Source of the DNA: Mastigamoeba balamuthi
Lineage: Eukaryota > Evosea > Mastigamoebida > Mastigamoebidae
Direction of reading: 5' to 3'
DNA: 64,000 nt
NCBI GenBank assembly: GCA_902651635.1
Contig: CACRSC010000026.1
Location: 310,005 to 374,004, forward strand
Part shown: in pieces, positions 10,987 to 20,329 of the stretch
Layout: every line of letters begins with the position of its first letter
Numbering within the stretch: position 1 is the first letter of the stretch
Translations under genes and position numbers: made by a program
The notes under the pieces: generated by a model
Told to the model about the DNA's origin: nothing
Database searches by the model: none
What the model saw: the letters and a program-made list of their open reading frames with translations, nothing else

Positions 10987-11452
10987 CTACTGCTGCTGCT
11001 GGCCCTGGACGAGCGCCCATGGGTTCTCGACCTGCTCGAGCCCGTCGGTGGGGCACAGCAGCATGACCTGGCTGCCGCGGCACACCACGAGCCCCAGGTT
11101 GCGCTTCTCCCCCGTCAGCTTGTACGGGTCGTCGGGATCTGGTTCGCGTTTTTCGCGCAATGATGACGTCAGAGATTTGTGTGAGAGGGCGGCGATATCG
11201 CGGTGCCAAGGGAAAGACTGACCACGCATGCTCTCCACGCAGTTGTCCAGAACGATGTTGACCAGAGCGTCGTAGCCCTTCAGGATTCCCACGACTGGCG
11301 CGCAAAGTGCTGTGAGCGGCACGCAATCGATTGGCGCTGCGTGGGGGAGCAGAGACGAGACCTTCGCGACCGCCGCTGAACTTCACCTGCACCTCCTTGT
11401 CGAGGTACTTGCTCAGGTCGAGGATGGACTCTCTGCGGCTCTTGGACGCCAT
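10987..11452 (-). CDS. LSM7: U6 snRNA/mRNA-decay Sm-like protein LSm7
   Basis: LSm7 is one of seven Sm-fold subunits of the LSm1-7 (cytoplasmic decapping and decay) and LSm2-8 (nuclear U6 snRNA) rings. Exons 11452-11362, 11294-11223 and 11138-10987 join into about 104 residues. They read SILDLSKYLDKEVQVKFSGG, then VVGILKGYDALVNIVLDNC, then DPDDPYKLTGEKRNLGLVVC and RGSQVMLLCP. These match human LSM7 closely, including Sm1 (VKFxGGRE, GxLKGxDxLxNxVLD) and Sm2 (LGLVVCRG). Introns are 67 and 84 nt. The tail is glutamine-rich (QGQQQQ). The start is only 103 bases from the divergent dymeclin start, so the two probably share a promoter. Confidence 0.95.
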
Positions 11453-11554
11453 TCCCGGACGCAACTGGTTTCCGCGCGCGCGAAGCACAACACAAAAACT
11501 CCTTGGCGGTGAATCTGGAAGATCTTCTCCCGCACAACGACAAATATCTGGTCC

Positions 11555-13771
11555 ATGGGGCTTGCGAACTCCTCTCTCGTGAAGCGTTCCGACGACGAGG
11601 AAGCGCTCCTCGCCGAGCTGGGCCGCGCGGCCGGGTCCCAGTCCCTCCCCCCGAACGCGCCCGATGGCTTCAGCGCGTCGCTGCACGGCGTCCTCAGCAC
11701 GGAGCTGTTCTTCCCCGCGCCCCCGCAGTCGCACCTGCGCGACAGGCTGGGCCCCCTCTGCTCCCACCTCGGCACGCTCCCACCCCACTCGCAAACCCCC
11801 CGTTCTTTATTGCCGTCGTTGCACCAGCGGCCGTAGCCGCGCATTCGAAATGAAACTCCGTCACGCGTGTGGCGCGTTGTGAGTGTGGTGGGGTGGTCTA
11901 ATCATCGCTGGGGGTGCGGTGGGGCTTTGTCAGTGGCCAACGACGCGAGCACGCAGAACCTGAAGAAGGTCGTGATGCACTGCGTCTGGCTGCTCGAGCA
12001 CTTCCCCAAGCCAGACGCCGACGGCGCGCTCGAGGTCTCAACGCACCCGCCCTCCCCACGCCCTGCGGCGCCCCCGCAATCTCACGCAGCCAGGCGCAGC
12101 ACATCCACGAGACGGTCAACGCGCTCACCCTGCTCAGAGGTGCCCCTTCCCCCAGCCCTTAATTCTCAGAAACTGCCACCCCCTATGATGAAACGCAGGC
12201 AATTCCTGTTTGCTCCTGATTCTCACCGGGAGATTCTCTCTCTCTCCCCCCGTCAGTGTTCACTGTCGTGACCATCGAGGCCAAGGGCCACCCCCTCAGG
12301 CACCTCGACGCCCCGGAGACCATCTGCGTCAAGGCCGCGGTCCCCGTGCCCTACGGCACCGGCACATCGCCGCCCGCCCCCGCCCCCGCCCAGCAGCGTG
12401 CGCAGCCCCCCCTCCCTCACCGCCTCTGCTGACCGCATCTGCAGCCGAGGGGCCGCTTTTCGCGAGGCTCGTGAGGTCGCTGGCCGCTTTCCTGTGCGCG
12501 CGCGACTACTCGGCCGACGCCCGGCTGGCCGTGGAGCTCGGGGCGCACGCAGAGGCCGCGCGCGTGCTGCTGGCGCTGCTGGCCGTGCAGATGTGCGACT
12601 CGTGCACGCCCGGCGAGCCGCGCAGGGACGTCGCGACGGCGGCCGTCTGGGCGGCGCTGGCGGGTCCCAGCGCGACCGACAGCCGCGGCCCCCTGGCGGG
12701 CCCCTTGGTCCTCGCGCTGCTGCGGAACTACGCGTGGGCGCCGAGCTCGTGCGCGCTCAACGCGGAGCAGCCGCAGCCGCAGCGCCAGTCGCTGCTGGCG
12801 GCGCTGCTGCGCCTGCCGACGAGCTTCTACTCGTTCCTGTCGGCGTTCCTGTACGGCGGCGGGCCGTCGTCGGCGCCCGCGGGGGCCGCGCAGACGGCGG
12901 GGGCCGCGTCGCCGCCGCGGGACCCCGTGGCGGGGACGATGGAGGACGCGCACCTGCAGCTGCGGTCGGCGTCGCTGCACCTGCTGCTGGTGCTCGTGCA
13001 CCCGGCGGCGTCGATGAGCGAGGAGGAGGGCAGGAACCCCTTCAGGGCGGCGCTCAACGCGCTCAAGGACGACCACTTCGCGACGGGCAGCGGCGCGGGC
13101 GCGGGCATCGACTTCACGAAGCTCTACGACGCGATCACGCGCGAGAACGAGCTCGGGGACCCCGTGGTGCTGCTGCTCTACTTCCTGCTGCAGGGCAACG
13201 ACAGCTTCCACCGCTACGTGCTGGCGCGGACCGACTCGGAGACGCTGATGCTGCCGATGCTGCAGGTGCTCTACGAGTCGGTGGACACGGTCGAGGACTG
13301 GAGCAGCCAGCAGGCCATATACATGCTCGTCATCATTCTCCTCATGCTCAGCCGCGACGCCTCCTTCTCCCGCAACCTCCACTTTGTGGTACGCTCACGC
13401 TCGTCGTCTGGCGCCATTGAAACGGGGGGCAGAGGGAACAAACGCGGAGCCAGAAGAACGCAACGCAATTGCACTGTGCGTGCCGGAAAGCTTCTGACGT
13501 GCGTGGGCTTCTGCAGAGGGTCCGAGGGGTGTGGTGGTACAAGGAGCACTACCTCATGGAGACGACGCTGGGCGGGCTGCTGATCCTCGTGCTGGTGCGC
13601 GTGGTGCAGACGAACCTCCGCAGGCTGCGCGACCCGTACCTACACTCGAACTGCCTCGCTGTCCTCGCCAACTCGTCTGCGTACCTCACGGACCTCCCGG
13701 CTTTCGCCTCGATGCGCCTCGTGAAGCTCGTGGAGACCATCCTGAGCAAGTGCGGCCTCCTGCGCCGCCAG

Positions 13772-13803
<32 letters not shown>

Positions 13804-14437
13804 GCTGGAGTCGCAGAGCCCCATGGACTCTGGGGACACGTCGTACGTGGGGTTCCTGCAGGCGGTGCTCAGGATCATCGGGACTGCGCTCTCGTTTGGG
13901 CTCGAGAAGAACCCGCACCTCGTCTACGCCCTGCTGCAGCAGAAGGCAGTGCTCGCGCCCCTGGCCACGCAGCCGGCGTTCGCGGACCACGCGGTGGCGA
14001 TACTGCAGGTCGTCGACTGGTTCGAGGGCGAGATGGGCAAGACGGACGCCGGGCAGCAGATGACAGCGGAGCAGATCGAGGAGCTCATCCGCAGCCGCGC
14101 GCTGGCCTGCAAGGCGGCGCTCAAGCTGCGCGCAGAGGTCGCCGAGTACAAGTACGAGGAGGAAGCCGGCGCGCACGAGTTCTTCTCGCCGTACGTGTGG
14201 AGCCTCGTTTACCACGCGCCCGGGATGCACTGCTTCAGCGCGCAGGCCGTGTCGCTCTTTGCCATACCGCCCACGAGCACCCCCGCTGCCATCGAGGCTG
14301 CGGCGGCTGCTGCTGCTGCTGCCAGTGCTGCCACGGCCTCTGCCGCGCAGGATGCTGCTGCGGGTGCGCAGCAGGCGGCGCGGGAGGGCCAGCAGGAGGC
14401 GCAGGACAAGCGCAAGCCGCCAGACGCGCAGGTGTGA
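11555..14437 (+). CDS. DYM: Dymeclin (Golgi-associated DYM/Hid1-family protein)
   Basis: Dymeclin is a peripheral Golgi protein needed for normal secretory traffic; loss in humans causes Dyggve-Melchior-Clausen dysplasia. The start MGLANSSL matches the family's MGxNxS N-terminus, including a myristoylatable Gly2. Exons 11555-11771, 11934-12034, 12094-12139, 12257-12355, 12445-13388 and 13517-14437 join in frame. Diagnostic segments are ENELGDPVVLLLYFLLQGN, YVLARTDSETLMLPMLQVLY, TTLGGLLILVLVRVVQTN, DPYLHSNCLAVLANSSAYL and FFSPYVWSLVY near the C-terminus. Two introns appear to use GC donors (GCACGC at 11772, GCACCG at 12356). A CAG-coded polyglutamine run sits at about 13780-13803 and an Ala/Gln-rich tail follows the conserved region. 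An AATATCT word lies six bases before the ATG. Confidence 0.93.
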
Positions 14438-14926
14438 GTCGCCACCGGGGGCCCCACTGCCGACTTTGGCGGCAGCACAGCTCCGGGGGGACTCTGACAC
14501 GCTTGACTTTGTGTGGAATAAAGGAAGGTATGAGCCATCCGCGAGTGTGATGTCCCGCGCGTTTGAACGTTGAAAACCCCCAGCGCAGAACAAACAGGTT
14601 TTTGACAACTGCCGTGCACTATAGCCCTCAAATGGGCAAGGCGCACGTTAGTTTCACTTTTCTGCGTTCCGTTTACAAGCAAAGCCACTCTGCCGGATCA
14701 TTGCGAGCATGGGAAAGAGGAGAGGGAACCTGTGCGCCTGTGCCCGGAGAATCCGCACTCTTGGCTGGAGGGGTGGGGGCGAGCGGTGCGCAAGCGAGCC
14801 GCCGTGGGGTCAGATTTCTTGATCCTGGACTAATTCACAGATTTTTCCAAACGTCTGTGCGGATCGTGTGCAAATACTGAGTAGCTGCTCCTTTGCTTGG
14901 GACCCCACCCACCCCCGACTGCAACA
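14438..14926. other. Spacer with poly(A) signal
   Basis: AATAAA at about 14517, 80 bases after the dymeclin stop, is a plausible polyadenylation signal. Otherwise nothing is seen until the next start codon. Confidence 0.45.
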
Positions 14927-17900
14927 ATGGGCTGCGGTGCCTCGTCCTCCGCCAAGGCCGCTGCCGCCACCTCGCACGTCTCCGGCGAGACCGCCCCTCT
15001 GCGTGCGCCGTCCCCTCAATCCCGCACCCCCCGCGGGGCCCACCGCTGGGTCCCTCCCCCCGCATCCCACGGCCACCGGCGTGGAGGCCAACCCTCTCTC
15101 ACTCACACTCTCCCCCTACTCTGACCCCCACGCAGTGGCCTCGCCACGGATCCTCTCGCCCACGCTCCCCGACGACGTCGACCACGCACTGCACGTCAGG
15201 GGTGCGCGCACTCCGTTCCTCCCTCGCCCTCTCTCGGCGCTGACGGGGGGGGTGTCCGCGGGCAGTCGTGGCGGCGCACAACGTGCAGCCCAGGGACCCC
15301 ACCAAGCTCCCCGACCCCTACGTGCTGCTGCGCCTCGGCCGCGCCAAGCACAAGACCAGGACCGCCAAGAAGGTAGGGGGAGCCCCTCTGCCCGCCTTCC
15401 CGCCCGCTCTGACCACTGCCCCCCAGTCGCTGCACCCGCGGTGGGACGCGTACTTCGTGTTGTGCGAGCGCACTTGTCCCCCCCGCTCCGCTTTTCTCTG
15501 CTCCCAACGCGCAGTCCGGGCGGGGGAAAACTGAAACTCCGCGCACAGCGAAAACGCGGTGATGCAGGACTCGCTCGTGGTCGAGGTGTGGGACAAGGGC
15601 GTGATCGGGATGGACGGCCCGCTGGGCATCTTCGAGGTGCCGTTGTGCACCCTCAAGTTAAGTTGTCTCGCCGCCTCCCAAGCTCCCCAACGGCCCAAGT
15701 GCACCCGAAAGCGTATCGGCGGTCGTTCTCCCGGCCCTGACTCTGCCGCCTATCTTTGGGAGCAGCGACGGGAGGCCCAAGGAGTGCAGGTACCCGCTGG
15801 AGCCCAGGAAGAGCGAGCACGTGAGCGGCGACGTGCACCTGGTGCTGCAGGTCAAGCCCAAGGACTCGGAGCACAGCCTCACTCCCAGAGGCGAGCGGGA
15901 CCTGAAGCCCCTCGTGCACCTGGGCAGCGGACAGCTCTCGGTCGGGGGTGCGCGCACGAGTGTCTGGCCCATTGCCGCATTTCCTCACCTGCGTGCCCCT
16001 TCCGCACAGTGCTGGAGCTCAAGGAGACCGAGGCCAGCGGCTGCCACGTGGTCATTTGGGTGGACACGCAGTTCAGCAGGGTCGTGCTCGACGCGGGCAC
16101 ACGCGACAGGGAGGAGAACCTCTTCTACTTGTGCGAAGCACGAACCTCTCGACGCAGCCGACTGACGCACAAACACGCCAGCGAGGCAAACGAGCAGTCC
16201 GTCGTCCGGTTTGCTCTGATGCTCGAGACGGAGCAACTCGCGGAGGCCTCGTTCCCCGTGAAGGACCTGCTGGTGCTCCGCGAGGCAAAGGACGACTGGC
16301 TTCCCCTGAAGCCGTCGCAGCAGAAGACCAAGTGCGGGTCCATCCGAGTTTCGCTCCAGTTCGCGCCGAGCTCTGTGAGTCGCTGTGCCACTGCCACCCC
16401 TTCTCATCCGCAAACGTTGTTTGCAGGCGATTCCCGTGACGCAGATCATGTTCTCAGACTTCTTCACCCTGATGAAAGACGGCTGGGCTTCACGGCCGCT
16501 CGAGAGGCACCTCTGGGCTGAGGTAAGGTTCGCGCACGTGCGCATTTGTGTTGACGCCTTGCGTCGCATAGAGCTGCGAACACTACGACCTCCTCGTGGA
16601 CCAGCAGAGCGCCAAGGCGCACGGGTACATGATCGAGTCCGGGCCGAACTGTGTCCTCCAGTACCAGACGTCCATTCCAGAAGAGCCTGTCTTCGACATC
16701 ATGCTAACCTTCCCGTACTACGCACAGTACCTGTACGGGACATGTACGTACACGCCATCGACAGAGTGACTCGGGGACTGACCCTCAGCCACAGGCCACG
16801 AGATTCACTACGGATCGCACCACTCTGTCGGGCCTGTCGTGGTGCTGGTGGGAAGCCCTGAGCTCAGCGGCATCCGCAGAGTGATGGTGATCACCAAGAA
16901 GGTGCTCGCGCCTCCCCGTACTGTCCCCCGCAGCTGACCGACAGGAGCAGGAGGAGAAGCGTTTCGTCGTACCCAACATCAAGGGCTACCTTAGGGCGGT
17001 CAGGTCGGCGTACCCTGTGCTGATGAGCGTAAAGCTTGTCGCGACCCAGTCGGCCACGTTTCAGGACGCCCTTGTACAGTTCGAGCGCGGGCAGATTTGC
17101 CGCAAGCACAAGTTCGGCGTCCTCTACGCCAAGACAGGCCAGCGGGAGGAACTCTCGCTCTTCGGGAACAGTGCGCCAGCCCTTCAGCGCGTTCCGTAGC
17201 ACTCTGACCCGCCGTGCAGCGGATGCGTCCGAGGCCTTCGACGAGTTCACGCAGCTCATTGGCGACAAGATAGTGCTGATGGACTGGAAGTACTTCAGAG
17301 GAGGCCTCGACAACAAGGGTGCGCCCTAGGGTCTCTTGTCTCTTGTTGTTGTTTTTTCTGTTTAACACTTCCCCCGCAGCGAACCAGACGGGCGAGAGCT
17401 CGGTGTACACGACGTACGGGGACATAGAGGTGATGTTCCACGTCTCCACGATGCTGCCCTACACGGCCAACGACTCGCAGTTCGTCGACCGCAAGCGCCA
17501 CATCGGCAACGACGTCGCCGTCGTCATCTTCAAGGAGCGTGCCAGCGCCGACGACACGGTGGACGTCTGCTCCTTCCTGTCCAACTTCAACCGTCCGTGC
17601 AACGCCGTCCCTCAGGGGCTGTCCGGTCGTGCGCTGCTCACGCTCTCGTGCAGACGTGTTTGTTGTGGTCAGTCCAGAGGAGCGCGAGGGAGCCGTGGCG
17701 CACTACCGGGTGAACGTGGTGACCAAGCCCGGGGTGGACCCAGTGCCCCCGTTCCTGCCAGAGGACGCGCTGATCCCCAAGACCGACATCCGCGAGTGGC
17801 TGCTGCCAAAACGTGAGACCTCTCACACACACACCCCTCGCACACTCACTTGGTGCCTGCGCACTCGGTCTCAAACGACGTGCCCTCGCAGTGATCTCGA

Positions 17901-18001
17901 TGGAGAGGTCGGCCCTGCAGGCGTCGCAGTTCATGGCGGGCCGCATGAGGACCAGAAAGCAGCTCCTGGATGATATCATAGGGAACGGGAACTGCAAGTG
18001 A
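14927..18001 (+). CDS. N-myristoylated C2 domain-RapGAP protein
   Basis: RapGAP domains accelerate GTP hydrolysis by Rap-family GTPases using an Asn thumb rather than an Arg finger. About 16 exons separated by 15 short introns can be joined. The N-terminus MGCGASSS is a strong myristoylation and palmitoylation signal. A C2 domain follows ([20 protein letters not shown], then [16 protein letters not shown]), then a second beta-rich C2-like region (about 16010-16375). The C-terminal RapGAP domain runs from about 17095: [51 protein letters not shown], and [14 protein letters not shown] with the catalytic Asn at 17508-17510, then HVFVVV. All core features are present, so it should be active, probably at membranes. 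Many donors are GTGCGC or GTGCGA. Confidence 0.9.
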
Positions 18002-18284
18002 CTGACCCTGTTTCTTTTTTATCCACCCCACACCTCCCATAGCGGAGCACGCCTGCTCAGAGTATGATTGCGCTCGATTCGAATAAACCCGGCCTGAACA
18101 TTCCCAGCGTTTGTTGGTAACACCGTCGTCGGGTTTTGCATTGCAACAACGAGCCCTTCCTTTTTCACATCAATTTGGTGGGGGTGAGATGATGTTGGAG
18201 GGTGCTTGTATAGGTGAGGCGGATTGGCATAAAAGGGTAGGCGACATAATGACATCCGCGAGTTCAGCAATTGTCCCGGAAATG
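18002..18284. other. Spacer between RapGAP and OTU genes
   Basis: No exon is visible. AATAAA at about 18081 may polyadenylate the RapGAP transcript. The sequence becomes AT-richer toward the OTU promoter. Confidence 0.4.
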
Positions 18285-18308
18285 AAAATATCTGTGGCAA
18301 GATATTTT
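18285..18308. promoter_or_regulatory. Inverted pair of AAAATATCT motifs
   Basis: AAAATATCT (18285-18293) and its reverse complement AGATATTTT (18300-18308) form a perfect inverted repeat with a six-base spacer, 42 bases before the OTU start codon. The nine-base unit is identical to the plant evening element, bound by SHAQKYF-type single-repeat Myb proteins. Function here is inferred from position and symmetry. Confidence 0.45.
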
Positions 18309-18349
18309 TCCTCCCCTGCCCTGCTGAACAACTGTGTGCCCCCGCGCAG

Positions 18350-20041
18350 ATGACTTCGCAGGACGACCGCAGGCGCCGCGCGCAGCAGGAGCTCGCGGAC
18401 CTCGACGCCCTCCTCCTCGCCCGCGGCCTCGCGCGCTGCGACGTGCCCAAGGACGGCTCGTGCGCGTTCCGTGCGCTCTCGGACGCGGTCTACGGCTGCC
18501 AGTCGCGCCACGCGGAGCTGCGCGCCCTCTGCGTCGCGTTCCTGCGCTCGCGCCGCGCCGAGTACGAGCCGTTCGTCGACGGCGTCTCGTGGGAGCGCTA
18601 CCTCTTCGAGCTCGCGATGCCGGGCACGTGGGCTGGCAACATCGAGCTGCAGGCGCTCTCGCGTGCCCTCGACGTGCGACACAGAAGATACCCGGATCTT
18701 CTCTCTCCCCCGGGGGCAGTGACATCAGCAAATCGGAATCGCGAGGGAGTACGAAATCAACTGATCTCGGGGGGCCAGATCGGGGTGACCGTGTGGACGT
18801 CCACGGGCGAGACCAAGGTCGCCGAGGCCTCCGAGGGCCGTCCGGTCGCGTGCCTGGCGTTCAGCGGGGGCAACCACTTCGACGTCGTGTGGGCCGAGCG
18901 CCGCCTGCGAGCAGCCCGCGTCGTCCAGTCGCTCGTCTTCGAGTGCGCACGCCCTTGCCGCCCCTGCCACCGCCCTGCCAGCCCCCACTCCCTCACAGGG
19001 GGGCCTCTCTCCCTGTGCAGGGTCGTGAACAGGGCCGTGGGGGAGCCAGCGGGGGCGGGGACCGAGTACAGGAACGTGGCGGTGGACGTGTGGCTGCGCG
19101 AGCTGCGCGAGCAGCACAGGGCGGACAAGATGCTCGCGCGCACGGAGCGCAGGCGCGAGGGCTGGCGCCACGGCATGGCCGGGCCCGGCGAGGGCGAGGA
19201 GGACCCGGTGCCGTCCGAGGCCTACGGGGGCCGCGGGAAGCACCGCAAGGGCAAGGCGGCCAGGGCCCCCACGCGGCCCCTCTCGCCCAGGAGGCAGCGC
19301 GACGACGCCCCCGTCCCCGCGCCCGTCAACGTCGCCGCCGCCTCTGCGGGCGCTCCGGCCAAGAGCTGGGCCGCGGTGGCCGTCGCGCCCAGGCCCAGGC
19401 CCGCCAGCGCCTCGCCGGCGGGCGCGAAGAGCGCAGAGGGCGAGAGCGCGGCGAAGACCGAGGCGCAGGCGACGGAGGCGGCGCAGGACGCCACGAGCGC
19501 GGCACCGCAGGCTGCGCGCACGGAGAGCACCGCCCAGGCAGCGGCGGCCCCCAAGACCCGCCTGCACATCGTCAGGAGCCACGCGGCCGAGGGCAGCGAG
19601 CCGCACACGCCGCCGACAGCCCCCGCGGAGCCCCTGCCATCGCCAGCAGCGGCAGAAGCAGCAGCAGCAGCCCCAGCCCCGGTTACCGTCGCTGCCGTGG
19701 CGCAGCCGCAGCAGCCGGAAGCCCCGCCCGCCATCGTTGCTGCCCCGCAGACGGAGCCGCAGGCCCCGATAGCAGCCGTGCCCCAGCAAGAAGCAAGCGT
19801 TGCTGCTGCCGCTGCTGCTGGCGGTGTGTCTCCTCCCGCTCCTGCGAGCGTGGCGGAGAGGCCGGCGCAAGCCCCGGCGACGCAGAAGCCGCACAAGGCG
19901 CCGGCGGGGCCCAAGTGGGGGCCGGCGGGGTCTCTGGCCAACGCGCTCAAGAAGCAGGCGCAGGCGCAGCCCCGCCCGGCACAGACGCCGCAGAGGCCGC
20001 CCAACCAGCCCACCGCCACCACCAAGCAACCCCCGAAGTAA
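18350..20041 (+). CDS. OTU-domain deubiquitinase, OTUD3-like
   Basis: OTU cysteine proteases remove ubiquitin from substrates. The OTU domain starts almost at the N-terminus: LARCDVPKDGSCAFRALSDA carries the catalytic Cys (18461-18463), YEPFVDGVSWERYLFELAMP and GTWAGNIELQALSRAL are typical of OTUD3/OTUD6-type proteins, and SGGNHFDVVW carries the catalytic His (18875-18877). Exons are 18350-18673, 18779-18942 and 19021-20041; donors GTGCGA and GTGCGC. About 300 C-terminal residues are low complexity, rich in Ala, Pro, Gln and Lys, ending in TTKQPPK, and are probably disordered. Neighbouring genes do not suggest a specific substrate. Confidence 0.88.
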   Translation: MTSQDDRRRRAQQELADLDALLLARGLARCDVPKDGSCAFRALSDAVYGCQSRHAELRALCVAFLRSRRAEYEPFVDGVSWERYLFELAMPGTWAGNIELQALSRALDVRHRRYPDLLSPPGAVTSANRNREGVRNQLISGGQIGVTVWTSTGETKVAEASEGRPVACLAFSGGNHFDVVWAERRLRAARVVQSLVFECARPCRPCHRPASPHSLTGGPLSLCRVVNRAVGEPAGAGTEYRNVAVDVWLRELREQHRADKMLARTERRREGWRHGMAGPGEGEEDPVPSEAYGGRGKHRKGKAARAPTRPLSPRRQRDDAPVPAPVNVAAASAGAPAKSWAAVAVAPRPRPASASPAGAKSAEGESAAKTEAQATEAAQDATSAAPQAARTESTAQAAAAPKTRLHIVRSHAAEGSEPHTPPTAPAEPLPSPAAAEAAAAAPAPVTVAAVAQPQQPEAPPAIVAAPQTEPQAPIAAVPQQEASVAAAAAAGGVSPPAPASVAERPAQAPATQKPHKAPAGPKWGPAGSLANALKKQAQAQPRPAQTPQRPPNQPTATTKQPPK

Positions 20042-20329
20042 TTCGACCCCCGCGTGGCCTCGTTTGGCAAGCCGAGAGCAAAAGTCCTCTTTCAGTTGAA
20101 TATCTGATACGCTTGTGCGCTGCGCTGCATTTCCCGCGCTGGGCGCCGTTGGGAAAGAGAGGATTTTTGCGGTGCACCTTTATCTACTTATTTCCAACCG
20201 GTGCGTGTGAACCTTCAGGGGCCCACACCCAGCACCCCCCACACCGCCCACAGCCCCACCCCGATCTCCCGCACTGCACCGCCACTTTGGCCCCAACCAC
20301 CACCCTCGCACGGGGCCACCCGCAACGCA

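Noticed and set aside
12253-13420. Long antisense and shifted frames across dymeclin
   Set aside because: They are Arg/Ala/Gly-rich shadows of a conserved coding exon.
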